A stretch of 49,099 nucleotides of DNA from Clostridiales bacterium (GCA_015055545.1 SVHY01000013.1:1-49099); one strand, 5' to 3'; positions 1 to 8,555 are shown, counted from the first letter of the stretch. The notes: a model not told the origin generated them from the letters alone. Translations and numbers: made by a program.

Positions 1-313
1 CAAAACGTCGTGAGACAGTTTGGTCCCTATCCATCGTGGGCGTAGGATACTTGAGAAGGCTTGTCCTTAGTACGAGAGGACCGGGATGAACGCACCAACT
101 GTGCATCTGTTGTCGCGCCAGCGGCATAGCAGAGTAGCGGAGTGCGGTTGAGATAAACGCTGAAAGCATCTAAGCGTGAAACTCGCTTCAAGATAAGGTA
201 TCCCACAGCGTAGGCTGGTAAGACCCCTTAAAGACAATAAGGTTGATAGGTCGGAGGTGTAAGTGCAGTAATGTACGTAGCTGACCGATACTAATAGGTC
301 GAGGGCTTGATCT
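1..313 (+). rRNA. 23S ribosomal RNA, 3' end (partial)
   Basis: The start lies outside the window. The stretch contains the sarcin-ricin loop (AGTACGAGAGGACC near 73) and the highly conserved 3' domain ending in ACTAATAGGTCGAGGGCTT. The exact 3' end is placed by analogy with other 23S genes, uncertain by a few bases. Transcription runs towards the 5S gene. Confidence 0.97.
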
Positions 314-635
314 CAATAAAATGAGATAAAGCTTGAGTATACGAACTCTTTTCGATTAAAAGAATTCTATAATTTTTACGAGCTCAAAAAATAAAACAAG
401 CGAAATATGAAAAATGTCTTTTGTACGATTGCTATGTAGTTGTTAATCTTCTAATCTAAACGGTTATAAACGTCGCATCTCGGCGTTGCGCCCCGAATTT
501 TTTGGGTCACGTACGAACAAGTACGCTCCCCTGCAAAATACGGAACGCGCCTTGACCTGCTCGTTTCTAAACGTTTAGAAAAAGAGAGAGATAAAAACGT
601 ATATATACACGAGGAAAATCGTGTGGATATAACCA
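314..635 (+). other. 23S-5S internal transcribed spacer, no tRNA
   Basis: About 320 bases, long for a 23S-5S spacer. No tRNA is seen. It holds several inverted repeats: ATCTCA/TGAGAT right after the 23S end, CGTAC/GTACG near 510-525, and a perfect 18-base palindrome TTTCTAAACGTTTAGAAA at 564-581. The middle is GC-richer than the AT-rich flanks. These probably fold in the pre-rRNA and may be processing signals; that is inference. Confidence 0.7.
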
Positions 636-750
636 TAGCGGTGATGATGGCAAAGAGGATCCACCTGTACCCATTCCGAACACAGAAGTTAAGCTCTTTT
701 ACGCCGAAAGTACTTGCAGAGAACTGCCGGGAGGATAGGTAATTGCCGCT
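636..750 (+). rRNA. rrf: 5S ribosomal RNA
   Basis: Contains the conserved 5S core CCCATTCCGAACACAGAAG and AAGTACTTG, with terminal stem AGCGGT (637-642) pairing with the 3' end GCCGCT (745-750). Ends are good to a few bases. It is the last gene of the rRNA operon and is followed by a strong terminator. Confidence 0.93.
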
Positions 751-760
751 TTCCAAAAAA

Positions 761-793
761 GACTTTGTTCTATTTGAGAACAAAGTCTTTTTT
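761..793 (+). terminator. rRNA operon terminator
   Basis: Perfect 11-bp stem GACTTTGTTCT / AGAACAAAGTC with loop ATTTG, preceded by an A run and followed by a T run. A classic intrinsic terminator directly after the 5S gene. Confidence 0.93.
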
Positions 794-812
794 GCTTATT
801 GCGTTAAAAATT

Positions 813-963
813 CGCTCTGACGAGCGATTGACCGCTTGCGCGGTAAAAACGCAAAACTGCGTTTTGCTTAATTGGGGCTTGCTTTGCCCTTACGGGCAAC
901 TGCTGCCACAGGGGCTTTAAGGCTCTGCCTTAAAAATCCGCAAGGAACTATGTTCCTTGACCT
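813..963 (+). repeat. Modular hairpin element, family A, copy 1
   Basis: Fills the gap between the rRNA terminator and the next gene. Three hairpins in order: CGCTC-tgac-GAGCG (813-826), CCGC-ttgc-GCGG (832-843), GCAAAAC-tgc-GTTTTGC (851-867), then ATTGGGGCTTG. More small hairpins follow, ending with AAGGAAC-tat-GTTCCTT. The same architecture, with different but still paired stems, recurs near 10600, 10671, 21991, 22062, 25554, 25630 and 46349. Confidence 0.8.
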
Positions 964-966
964 TAA

Positions 967-1668
967 TTATTTATTGATATGCCCGTGGCAATATTCATAA
1001 TACCAACAACGGTAGGGGGTCGTACATTGTTCGCCGACGGAAATGCACGGACAGGGCGCGTCTTTGCGCTTTAGCTTGCCCGCCGTGAATATGTTTTGCG
1101 ATACCTGCCATTCCGCTCTTTTTGCCACCGCGGTTACGTCTACGATTTTATAACGTATACCATCCTTTTCTATAAACGTTGCTTTTTCGTCTGTCTTTTC
1201 GTCCGTTTCTCCGTTCAATATCAAGTGGCTGGAAAGGATATTCACGCCGCATTTTCTCAAAATTAGGCGTTGAAAACCCAAGTCTAACACGAACTCTTTT
1301 CTAACCGTAGGGGCGTTTTTTACTTCGTATAAACTGTACCCGTCGTCTTCCTTTTTTAGAATATCGGCGGCGCAATAATTGCCGTACCACGAAAACGCGC
1401 CTTCGCAAACTACGTTTTCGCCGCTTGCAAGTAGTTCTTGCGTGCGTTTTATCATAGCCGCGTAGTCGAGTCTGCCGTCCTCTTTATATGCCGTCGTTTC
1501 CACGAACGCGCCGAAAATGCCCATGGCTTTATCCCCGAATTCGTTGCCCGCGTCTAACCGCGCTTGCACCTCGGGGGGAATTATTTTATATTCGGGCGCG
1601 TGCGCGTCCAACCATAGCATTTTTTCGCATTGCGTATAGCGAACGAAGTCTGTTTTTGAAACGGGCAT
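967..1668 (-). CDS. Stand-alone Cas4-like PD-(D/E)XK nuclease domain protein (DUF2779 N-terminal-half-like)
   Basis: 233 aa. Seen: N-terminal SKTDFVRYTQCEKMLWL with a single Cys, an acidic region CEGAF...CAADIL followed by EVK (the D...(E)xK core of PD-(D/E)XK nucleases), and a C-terminal Cys cluster (CPC, GEQC, YRCWYYEYC). One N-terminal plus three C-terminal cysteines is the Cas4/AddB-type iron-sulfur pattern. This arrangement resembles the first half of DUF2779 proteins, which normally continue with a large C-terminal domain; here the protein stops right after the Cys cluster. The start has an AAGGA ribosome-binding site and a consensus promoter. No cas, addAB or other DNA-repair neighbour is present, so the role is unknown; likely a single-strand DNA exonuclease-type fold. 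Confidence 0.7.
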   Translation of the reverse strand: MPVSKTDFVRYTQCEKMLWLDAHAPEYKIIPPEVQARLDAGNEFGDKAMGIFGAFVETTAYKEDGRLDYAAMIKRTQELLASGENVVCEGAFSWYGNYCAADILKKEDDGYSLYEVKNAPTVRKEFVLDLGFQRLILRKCGVNILSSHLILNGETDEKTDEKATFIEKDGIRYKIVDVTAVAKRAEWQVSQNIFTAGKLKRKDAPCPCISVGEQCTTPYRCWYYEYCHGHINK

Positions 1669-1694
1669 AATCCTTTTTCCTTTTCCGTATTATC

Positions 1695-1723
1695 ATTATA
1701 CGGATTTTTTTAGCGTCTGTCAA
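1695..1723 (-). promoter_or_regulatory. SigA promoter of the Cas4-like gene
   Basis: On the minus strand, TTGACA (1718-1723) and TATAAT (1695-1700), both perfect consensus, separated by 17 bases. It starts about 27 bases before the ATG at 1668. Confidence 0.85.
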
Positions 1724-1812
1724 CCGATTTTTTGGGAAAAGCGTTCTAAAACGGCTTGTCCGCGCATACAATAGAACAAACCCCAAAAAGCAAAAGCAAG
1801 GAGAGAGAGTTT

Positions 1813-2754
1813 ATGAACGAAGAAATCGAATACGCCGAAATGTTGGAAATCCCCGTATCTACCGTGAACGTAGTACGAAAAAAACGCTCAAAAAAGCGTA
1901 AAAGCAAGCCCGTAGCAGAAGAAAGCGTTGCACCTGCCGTCGATTTGAAAGAATCGGTTATTGAAAAGGTGAACGATAAACTGGAAACGGACGAGAAGAT
2001 TACCGCCGACGCAAAGCTGTTTGCCGAGAGCGCAAATAGCGAAGGAACGCTTGATTTGGGAGATATTCCCGACCGCATTGACACCGTGCGTTTGTATTCG
2101 GACGGCGAATACGAACGGATTCGCGGCGAGCTTTTACAGCCCGAAGAATACCACTTGGACGATGAAGAACACGAAAAGGACGGGGGCATGTATGCGTTGA
2201 ACGAAGAAACGCGCGCGCAAAAGCGGGTACGTATCTGTCTTGGCGCGGAGTTTGCCGTAGCCTGTGCGTTGTGCGGCGCTATCTTTTTGACCAACGTGTT
2301 TATGCCAAACAGCGCTATCAACACCTTTTTCCGCGCGCTGGGTACGAGTGAAACGACGGCAAGTGCGGACGAACGCGGATATGAAGATTTTACGCTGACG
2401 AGCGCGGTGAGCAGTTTGTCGGACGCGGAATTGAGTTTGTCGGAAACGGGTGTATTGACGATCAAAGGCGAAACGCTCGTTTATCCCGTATGCGACGGAA
2501 AAGTGAAAGAAATCAAGCAAGCGGAGGACGGGAGTTATACGCTGACGGTGGCGTATTCCGAGCGGTTTTCGAGCGAAATTAGCGGTTTGGATACGGTGTA
2601 TTACGCGGTAGACGAAAACGTGTTTGCGAACGTACCCGTCGGTTTTTCAGACGGCGAAGCGGACGTGCAGATGACTATGTTTTCGGAAGGCGAGGCGTTG
2701 GAATGTTTAGCGTTGACCGAAGAAAATTGCCTTGCTTGGCTGGCGCAGGAGTAG
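1813..2754 (+). CDS. spoIVFA: SpoIVFA-like membrane protein (sporulation, partner of SpoIVFB)
   Basis: 313 aa from the ATG at 1813, chosen because AAGGAGAGAGA lies just upstream; an earlier in-frame start at 1756 lacks a site. Seen: a charged N-terminal half with a KKRSKKRK patch, one membrane segment at about residues 141-163, and a C-terminal domain from about 221 with the beta-rich M23/LytM look (VYPVCDGKVKEI) but no HxxxD or HxH metal ligands. SpoIVFA proteins are single-pass with a LytM-like domain and hold the SpoIVFB protease inactive in the forespore outer membrane. The next gene, 3 bases on, is that protease, which carries most of the identification. A CATACAAT box at 1765-1772 resembles a SigE -10 element, with no convincing -35. 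Confidence 0.72.
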   Translation: MNEEIEYAEMLEIPVSTVNVVRKKRSKKRKSKPVAEESVAPAVDLKESVIEKVNDKLETDEKITADAKLFAESANSEGTLDLGDIPDRIDTVRLYSDGEYERIRGELLQPEEYHLDDEEHEKDGGMYALNEETRAQKRVRICLGAEFAVACALCGAIFLTNVFMPNSAINTFFRALGTSETTASADERGYEDFTLTSAVSSLSDAELSLSETGVLTIKGETLVYPVCDGKVKEIKQAEDGSYTLTVAYSERFSSEISGLDTVYYAVDENVFANVPVGFSDGEADVQMTMFSEGEALECLALTEENCLAWLAQE

Positions 2755-2757
2755 AAC

Positions 2758-3723
2758 TTGCGCGCGCAGGGAATGAAAGGGCGTGGACGGCGGTGTAAGA
2801 ACCGCCGTTTTCGGCTTTTTCCGTTGAAACTTTCGTTGCACCCATTATTTTGGCTGGTGGGGGCGTGGTATTGTTTGACGGGGCGGTTATTTCTGTTTCT
2901 CATGAGCTGTTTCGTAGCGTTGCAACACGAGTGCGCGCACGCGTTCGCCGCGGCGAAACTTGGGTATAAATTGAACCGTATCGTGTTGATGCCGTTCGGG
3001 GCGGTTATCGACGGGGATTTGCGCGGAATTTCGTTAAAGGACGAAATTACCGTCGCGGTTTGGGGACCGCTTTGCAACCTGCTGACGGCGCTTTTTTTCG
3101 TTGCGCTTTGGTGGCTTATACCCGATTGGTACGCCTTTACCGATACGGCGTGTTATGCCTCTTTGGCTATTGCGCTCGTCAATTTATTGCCTGCCTATCC
3201 CTTGGACGGCGGGCGGATTTTCCGTTGCGCGCTTACCCGTGCTTTAGCCAGAACCAAGCCGCAAGCGGAGGCGCAGAGAATTGCCGAACGGGTAGCAAAG
3301 TGGATAACGTTTGCGTTCGTCGCAGCCCTGGTGGGGGGCTTTGCTTACGGTTGCACGCGTGGGCAGGTGCAAATTTCCTTGTGCACGTTTGCGGTGTTCT
3401 TGTTTACGTCAGGACTCGGGAATCACGGCGAGGACGCTATTTACGCGCGTATGGATTTTTCGACGCGCGACGGATTTTTGCGTGGACTGGAAATTAAGCG
3501 CGTTGCCGTGTCGGAAAAATGCGCCATTAAGGACGTGTTTCGGCATTTGACGCGCGGCGCGTATTTGGTTTTGGAAGTGTACGACGAACGGGAGAATTAT
3601 TTGTTCGATTTGTCGCAAAACGAATTCTCCGAAGCGTTTTTAACGGCGCAAAGCCCGTATACGAGTATCGGAAACTTGCCGATTGCGTATAAAAAAGCGA
3701 AAAAAGTGTCAAAAAACGGTTAA
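2758..3723 (+). CDS. spoIVFB: SpoIVFB-like site-2 intramembrane metalloprotease (M50)
   Basis: 321 aa. Starts with TTG at 2758, supported by AGGAG six bases before it inside the end of the upstream gene; an ATG at 2773 is possible but too close to its purines. Seen: zinc motif HECAH at residues 57-61, the second metal motif NLLPAYPLDGG with Asp150, and several hydrophobic segments. These define S2P proteases. In sporulating Bacillota SpoIVFB cuts pro-SigK in the mother cell. The C-terminal part after the membrane region resembles the cytosolic CBS-like region of the family but is poorly conserved. Tightly coupled to the SpoIVFA-like gene. Confidence 0.85.
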   Translation: MRAQGMKGRGRRCKNRRFRLFPLKLSLHPLFWLVGAWYCLTGRLFLFLMSCFVALQHECAHAFAAAKLGYKLNRIVLMPFGAVIDGDLRGISLKDEITVAVWGPLCNLLTALFFVALWWLIPDWYAFTDTACYASLAIALVNLLPAYPLDGGRIFRCALTRALARTKPQAEAQRIAERVAKWITFAFVAALVGGFAYGCTRGQVQISLCTFAVFLFTSGLGNHGEDAIYARMDFSTRDGFLRGLEIKRVAVSEKCAIKDVFRHLTRGAYLVLEVYDERENYLFDLSQNEFSEAFLTAQSPYTSIGNLPIAYKKAKKVSKNG

Positions 3724-3748
3724 AAATCCCTTTTTTCTGTAAAAGTGA

Positions 3749-3777
3749 TTGCCAAAATTTCAGAGCTGTGATATACT
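3749..3777 (+). promoter_or_regulatory. SigA promoter of ribonuclease G gene
   Basis: TTGCCA (3749-3754), 17 bases, TATACT (3772-3777). It lies after the spoIVFB stop and shows that translation of rng cannot begin as far upstream as 3749. Confidence 0.8.
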
Positions 3778-3856
3778 ATTAAACGTACGAACCGCATACG
3801 GCGCAGGGGTTTGTAGTGGCGCGGCGGCGATGAACACAAAAAATGGAAAGCGCAGT

Positions 3857-5362
3857 ATGAAGAAGGAATGGTTTTTTGACCGTTATTGCGGTCAACAATT
3901 TGCCGCGCTCGTCGAAGACGGTAGGCTCGTAGAGTTTTCGGCGGAAAGCGAACCGAGAAAGGAGATCGTCGGCAATATATATAAAGGCAGAGTAACGAAC
4001 GTGCTTGCGGGCATGAACGCGGCTTTTATTTCGTGTGGTTTTTCTAAAAATTGCTACCTTTCCATGGAAGAAACGTACACCGATTATACCAAGTACGACG
4101 GTTCTCCCGTTGCCGCCGATGCGAAAGCGTGGGATTTGAAAGTGGGCGACGAGATCATCGTGCAGGTAACCAAGCCCGCGCGCGGAAACAAGGGCGCAAA
4201 GGTGACGACGCACCTGTCGTTTGTGGGTAAGTGCGTTATTTATTTGCCGTGCACGGATTTCTTGGGAATTTCGCGGAAGATTACGGACGTAAAACAACGG
4301 GAAAAGTTGTTGAAAATTGCCGAAAAAATGCGCGAAACGCCCGCGGAAGGGTTTATTATCCGCACCCAAGCCCCGCTCTCTACGCAAAGACAGTTGAAGA
4401 CGGAAGCAGGGTATTTACGTAAGCTCTATCGTGAAATGCTGGAAACGGCGCAAAACGCGCCCGTTGGCACGTTGTTGTACGAAGACGACGAATTGCCCGT
4501 ACGTATGATGCGCGATAGCTACGGCGATGAGATTGAAGCTATTCACGTGGGCGATGAAGAACTGTATCAGCGGTTGCGGCGGCTTATCCGCTTGCGCGGG
4601 GATATTTCAAACCGCAAGCTGATCAAATACACGGGCGATCGCGTTATGATGGACGAGCAGGGGATTATGCAGCTCGTATACGATACGACGCAACCCGTCG
4701 TACCCCTTGCGGGCGGCGGTTCGATCGTAATCGATCCCACCGAAGCGATGACGGTAGTGGACGTGAACACGGGCAAGTATATCGGCGACAAAAGCCGTGA
4801 AGAAACGGTGTTTGCCGTTAATTTGGAAGCGGCGAGAGAAATTGCGCGACAGGTGCGTTTGCGCAACATCGGCGGTATCGTCGTCGTCGATTTTATCGAT
4901 ATGGCGAGCGAAGAACACCGAAAGGCGGTTACGGACGAGTTGCGCTCGCATTTGGAAAAGGACAAGGCAAAATGTAACGTTTTGCCCATGAGCGAGTTGT
5001 GCTTGACGCAGTTTACCCGTAAGCGTTTGGGTAGTGATATACCGTCCATGCTTTCCAAGCCCTGTCCACTTTGCCACGGCATTGGGCACGTGCACGAGGA
5101 CATATTCGTGATTACCCGTATCCGCGCGGCGATTTTGGACTGTTTTGCCGAGGGGCATACGGCGGCGATTATTGATTTGAACGTGGATATTATGCAAAAA
5201 ATCTTGCGTGAAGGGCTGTTCCGTATCGAAGCGGGCGCGCGCTGGAAAGACAAACGCGTGTATTTTATTCCGCATAAAACGTATAAGGAAGAAACGTTTT
5301 CCGTTCGCGGCGAAAAGGGCGAAATTTTACGCTTACCCGATAACGCGCAAATTTTATATTAA
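3857..5362 (+). CDS. rng: Ribonuclease G/E family endoribonuclease
   Basis: 501 aa from ATG 3857. This start gives the family N-terminus (MKKEWFF...ALVEDGRLVEF) and sits downstream of the promoter at 3749-3777; ATG 3830 is a less likely alternative. Seen: S1-like RNA-binding region (about residues 35-125), metal-binding catalytic aspartates in VVDVNTG (Asp302) and DFIDM (Asp345), and the zinc-link CPLC at 403-406, matching the E. coli RNase E positions almost exactly. It lacks the RNase E C-terminal scaffold, so it is of RNase G size. Role: processing of rRNA and mRNA. In many Clostridia it precedes rplU-rpmA; here a terminator follows at once. Confidence 0.95.
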   Translation: MKKEWFFDRYCGQQFAALVEDGRLVEFSAESEPRKEIVGNIYKGRVTNVLAGMNAAFISCGFSKNCYLSMEETYTDYTKYDGSPVAADAKAWDLKVGDEIIVQVTKPARGNKGAKVTTHLSFVGKCVIYLPCTDFLGISRKITDVKQREKLLKIAEKMRETPAEGFIIRTQAPLSTQRQLKTEAGYLRKLYREMLETAQNAPVGTLLYEDDELPVRMMRDSYGDEIEAIHVGDEELYQRLRRLIRLRGDISNRKLIKYTGDRVMMDEQGIMQLVYDTTQPVVPLAGGGSIVIDPTEAMTVVDVNTGKYIGDKSREETVFAVNLEAAREIARQVRLRNIGGIVVVDFIDMASEEHRKAVTDELRSHLEKDKAKCNVLPMSELCLTQFTRKRLGSDIPSMLSKPCPLCHGIGHVHEDIFVITRIRAAILDCFAEGHTAAIIDLNVDIMQKILREGLFRIEAGARWKDKRVYFIPHKTYKEETFSVRGEKGEILRLPDNAQILY

Positions 5363-5364
5363 CG

Positions 5365-5394
5365 AAAAAAGACGGCTTGCGAGCCGTCTTTTTT
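5365..5394. terminator. Bidirectional terminator between rng and AraC gene
   Basis: AAAAAA, stem GACGGCT / AGCCGTC with loop TGCG, then TTTTTT. The A and T runs on the two sides let it serve both convergent genes. It overlaps the stop codon of the minus-strand gene. Confidence 0.92.
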
Positions 5395-6262
5395 AACGCT
5401 TTGTATTTCGGTGTCGGTATTCCGTTGGGGAACAGCCGACGAATTTTTTAAAGGCTTTTGTGAAATGATAGGGGTCGGGAAAACCGCACAAAAGGGCGAT
5501 TTGATTGACGTATAAATTTTGCGTGCGTAAAATTTCCATAGCCGTTTGTAAACGGTAGCTCAGGATAAAAGCATATACGCTCTTGCCCGTGTGCGCTTTG
5601 AAAAGTCTGTTTAGATAGGACGGGTTGAAATGAAATTCGGTGGCAAGCGTTTGATAGGATATCTCTTTTGCGTAATTTTTGCCGATGTATTCGATGATTT
5701 TTTTCACCGTAGCGGCACTCTTTTCGTCCGTTACGGCGTCGGTTGCGGTGGCCCTACGAACGGCGGCGACAAGCAACGATTTCAACGCGCCCGAATTGAG
5801 AACGGGTGCGTACGCGTTGTCCATTAGATATTCCGTCGTAATGCGTTTGATTTCGTTTTCAAAGGCGGGTACGTCGGGCAAAATCAAAGGCTCGTTTAAA
5901 AACGGGCAATCGTCAAAATGCGGGCGTTCGAGAATATCCGCGTCCGTGAACGAGTTTGCGCTGATAGGGTGAAAGGTTTGACGGATATGCGAACAGTTTT
6001 GCGTATAATCAAAGTTGATGGCGAAATAGCGAACGAAATCCACTTCCCAAGTGTACGCCGTACCCGCGCTGAATATAATCACCGTCCCTGCTTTTAAATC
6101 GTAGGCTTTATGGTCGAAACGCATTTTTCCGTTGCCGTCTACGATATAAAAAAGTCGCGCGTCCACCGTCTTAATGCGGTTGAACGTATCCGTTTTATTC
6201 TGTTTTGTCAGTCGCGCGGAAAGCGCTTGCCGTACGAACGGGTTAATTTCTTTAAAAAGCAT
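5393..6262 (-). CDS. AraC-family transcriptional regulator
   Basis: 290 aa from the ATG at 6262 (AAGGAA ahead of it); an upstream ATG at 6320-6322 would overlap the -35 box. Seen: N-terminal cupin-like sensor part with GTVIIFSAGTAY, and a C-terminal pair of helix-turn-helix motifs, including ISYQTLATEFHFNPSYLNRLF and NQIALLCGFPDPYHFTKAFKK followed by the usual CSPTEYR. Such proteins usually sense a sugar or related ligand. It is divergent from the oxidoreductase gene at 6427, so it probably controls that operon. Ligand unknown. Confidence 0.92.
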   Translation of the reverse strand: MLFKEINPFVRQALSARLTKQNKTDTFNRIKTVDARLFYIVDGNGKMRFDHKAYDLKAGTVIIFSAGTAYTWEVDFVRYFAINFDYTQNCSHIRQTFHPISANSFTDADILERPHFDDCPFLNEPLILPDVPAFENEIKRITTEYLMDNAYAPVLNSGALKSLLVAAVRRATATDAVTDEKSAATVKKIIEYIGKNYAKEISYQTLATEFHFNPSYLNRLFKAHTGKSVYAFILSYRLQTAMEILRTQNLYVNQIALLCGFPDPYHFTKAFKKFVGCSPTEYRHRNTKR

Positions 6263-6283
6263 ATTTAAAAATTCCTTATACGT

Positions 6284-6313
6284 ATCATAGCATAAACTTA
6301 GCGGCGTTGTAAA
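6284..6313 (-). promoter_or_regulatory. Promoter of AraC gene
   Basis: Minus strand TTTACA (6308-6313), 18 bases, TATGAT (6284-6289), about 20 bases before the chosen ATG. Confidence 0.6.
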
Positions 6314-6365
6314 GCAAATCAAAGTAAAAAGTACGGAAAAGACAAACTTTTGTCGAGTTTTACCA

Positions 6366-6394
6366 TTGATATTTAGGCTTGATTGCGTTATAAT
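6366..6394 (+). promoter_or_regulatory. Promoter of oxidoreductase operon
   Basis: TTGATA (6366-6371), 17 bases, TATAAT (6389-6394). The AraC promoter lies back to back about 50 bases away, so one regulator bound between them could affect both. Confidence 0.7.
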
Positions 6395-6426
6395 AGGTGC
6401 AATAAAAACGGAAAGGAGAAAAAATT

Positions 6427-7635
6427 ATGCAGAAAAAATTAACGGTAGCGGTGATTGGTTGCGGAGCGTTTGCGCATCGGTTCGTTCGGTTGTTTAAGTG
6501 TCATCCGAACGTGGAAAAGGTGTACGTATGCGATTTGATAAGAGAAAAGGCGGAAAAATTTTCCAAGGAATTTGAGGTGGACATTATTGACAGCTTTGAA
6601 AGTGCGCTTGCGGACAAGTCGATAAACTGTATCGCGAACTTCACGCAGCGGCATTTGCATGGCGATATTGTTATTCGTGCGTTGAAGGCGAGCAAAAACG
6701 TGTATTCCGCCGTGCCTATGGCGTCGACGGTGGAAGAATGTCAGGAAATCGTGCGCTTGGTAGAGGAAACGAAATTGACGTACGTTATCGGGGAAACCTG
6801 TTATTATTATCCGTGCGCTATGTTCTGCCGTGAGATGAACGAGCAGGGTAAGTTTGGGGATTTTGCGTACGGTGCGGCGCAATATTATCACCATATCAAC
6901 GATATTTCCTACGGGAAACGCGAGGGCGAACGGGGTATGCCGCCGCTCTTCTATCCCACCCATTCGACGGCGATGATTTTGTCTGCGGCAAATTCGTACG
7001 CGACGAAAGTAGCGTGCTTTGGCTATAAGGACAAAACGGGCGATAAGGCGTTTACGAAAGAGGGCAATCCTTGGGAAAACGAACATATCAATCAATACGT
7101 GATGATGGAACTTGCCAACGGTGGTACGGCGCGCGTGACGGAAGCGCGTGGGTTTGGTTACGGCAGACCGAGCTCGTACATATCGGGCATGTATGGAACG
7201 AAAGGCAGTTACGAGTTCAGCAACGCACAGCATTTGTTTAGCGAAAAGGACTTGGAAAGCGAAAAAGAACGCATTACGCTTACCGACGTGAGCGATTACG
7301 TCAACCCCCAAGAAATGGTGGAAAACAAAAACGCGCCTGATTTTAAAGAACAGGTGGCGAACGGGAAATGGCAGTGGAGTTCGTTTTCGCAGGTGCAAGC
7401 AAAGGAAGTAGCGCGCTTGCCCAAGGAATTCGAGGGCTTGGAAAACGGGCATATGGCGTCGCATCAGTTCTTGATAGACGATTTCTGCAAGGCGGCGGTT
7501 TCGGGTGAAATGCCTGCGCTCAATGCTTGGTTTGCGGCACGGTGTAATATCCCCGGGCTGGTTGCTATCGAATCGGCGAAACAGGGCGGTATACCGTTGC
7601 CCGTACCCGATATGGGCGACGCACCCAAAGCGTGA
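6427..7635 (+). CDS. Gfo/Idh/MocA-family oxidoreductase
   Basis: 402 aa, AAAGGAG site before the ATG. Seen: N-terminal Rossmann fold VAVIGCGAFAHRF (about 7-19), then the central sheet and a C-terminal part with the YPTHSTAMIL region where the family has its catalytic histidine. The usual EKP motif, whose lysine is catalytic in many members, is replaced by AVP (in YSAVPMAST). The family acts on sugars and polyols with NAD(P). It overlaps or abuts the transporter gene and precedes an amidohydrolase, suggesting catabolism of an imported small molecule; the substrate cannot be read from the sequence. Confidence 0.88.
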   Translation: MQKKLTVAVIGCGAFAHRFVRLFKCHPNVEKVYVCDLIREKAEKFSKEFEVDIIDSFESALADKSINCIANFTQRHLHGDIVIRALKASKNVYSAVPMASTVEECQEIVRLVEETKLTYVIGETCYYYPCAMFCREMNEQGKFGDFAYGAAQYYHHINDISYGKREGERGMPPLFYPTHSTAMILSAANSYATKVACFGYKDKTGDKAFTKEGNPWENEHINQYVMMELANGGTARVTEARGFGYGRPSSYISGMYGTKGSYEFSNAQHLFSEKDLESEKERITLTDVSDYVNPQEMVENKNAPDFKEQVANGKWQWSSFSQVQAKEVARLPKEFEGLENGHMASHQFLIDDFCKAAVSGEMPALNAWFAARCNIPGLVAIESAKQGGIPLPVPDMGDAPKA

Positions 7636-8537
7636 GCGGTATGATAGGGTATTTATATCTGTCGGGCGCGCTGTTTGCGGGCGTGGCGAAAGGGTTTTGC
7701 GGCAAGAAGATTAGCGGGGCAATGCAGACCTTTAAAGATTGCGTGTTTATCAACCTTGCGCGTATGCTCTTTTGCGCGGCAATCGGGTTCTTGTTCGTAT
7801 TGATAGAATGGAATTTCTCGGCTTTGCGATTAGACGGGCAAACGTTGGGCGTATATCTTCTATCGGCTGTGGGTATGACCGCGTTTTGCGTGTGCTGGAT
7901 GTATGCGTATAAACAGGATGCGTACGTGTTTTTGAATATTTTCACGATGCTCGGTTCGGTGATTACTTGTCTATTGAGTTTTTTGGTATACGAGGAAAGC
8001 ATTGGTTGGAACGAATGGCTGGGCATGGCGATTTTACTTTGCGCCGTCGTTATTATGTCTAAATATAACAAAGACGTTAAGGGTAAAATTTCCGTTTTAG
8101 GCGTGGCGATTTTAATAATCGGGTGCGTAGGCTCGGCGGTAACCGACTTTTCACAGAAAGCGTATATGAAAAGCGTGGGCGAAAGTGCGGCGGCGTTTAA
8201 TTTCTATACGTACGCTATCGGGTTTTTGATGTTGCTCGTATTGCAATTAGCCGTACGGGTAAAGGACGCGAAAACACCGCTTTCTCTGGAAGTAAAGGAC
8301 AAACGTCATTTGCTGGCGTACTTCTTAATGTCGCTGTTCCTGTTTTTGAACACGGCTTTGAAAACGTTGGCGGCGGGATTTCTCTCTTCCGCGCAAATTT
8401 ACCCCGTTTTACAGGGCGCGAACTTGATTTTGTCCGGATTGATGGCGCATTTCCTGTTCAAAGAACGCGCAAGCGCGAAAAGTATAACGGGTATGGCGTT
8501 GGCGTTTGCCGGATTGTTGATTATGAATTGTATATAA
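7632..8537 (+). CDS. DMT/EamA-type membrane transporter
   Basis: 301 aa from GTG 7632, which overlaps the upstream stop codon as GTGA; ATG 7641 is equally possible and neither has a strong ribosome-binding site. Seen: about ten hydrophobic segments in two halves, the layout of drug/metabolite transporters, with a short loop around residue 143 dividing the repeats. Probably moves a metabolite handled by the oxidoreductase and by the amidohydrolase encoded just after it. Substrate and direction unknown. Confidence 0.82.
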   Translation: MSGMIGYLYLSGALFAGVAKGFCGKKISGAMQTFKDCVFINLARMLFCAAIGFLFVLIEWNFSALRLDGQTLGVYLLSAVGMTAFCVCWMYAYKQDAYVFLNIFTMLGSVITCLLSFLVYEESIGWNEWLGMAILLCAVVIMSKYNKDVKGKISVLGVAILIIGCVGSAVTDFSQKAYMKSVGESAAAFNFYTYAIGFLMLLVLQLAVRVKDAKTPLSLEVKDKRHLLAYFLMSLFLFLNTALKTLAAGFLSSAQIYPVLQGANLILSGLMAHFLFKERASAKSITGMALAFAGLLIMNCI

Positions 8538-8555
8538 GTTGTGTCCATAATCTTG

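Noticed and set aside
451-783. Possible minus-strand gene in the rRNA spacer
   Set aside because: It overlaps the 5S rRNA and its terminator and has no recognisable protein features.
6439-7464. 341-codon minus-strand frame opposite the MocA oxidoreductase gene
   Set aside because: Low-complexity Arg/His/Phe-rich translation, typical of a shadow of a real gene on the other strand.
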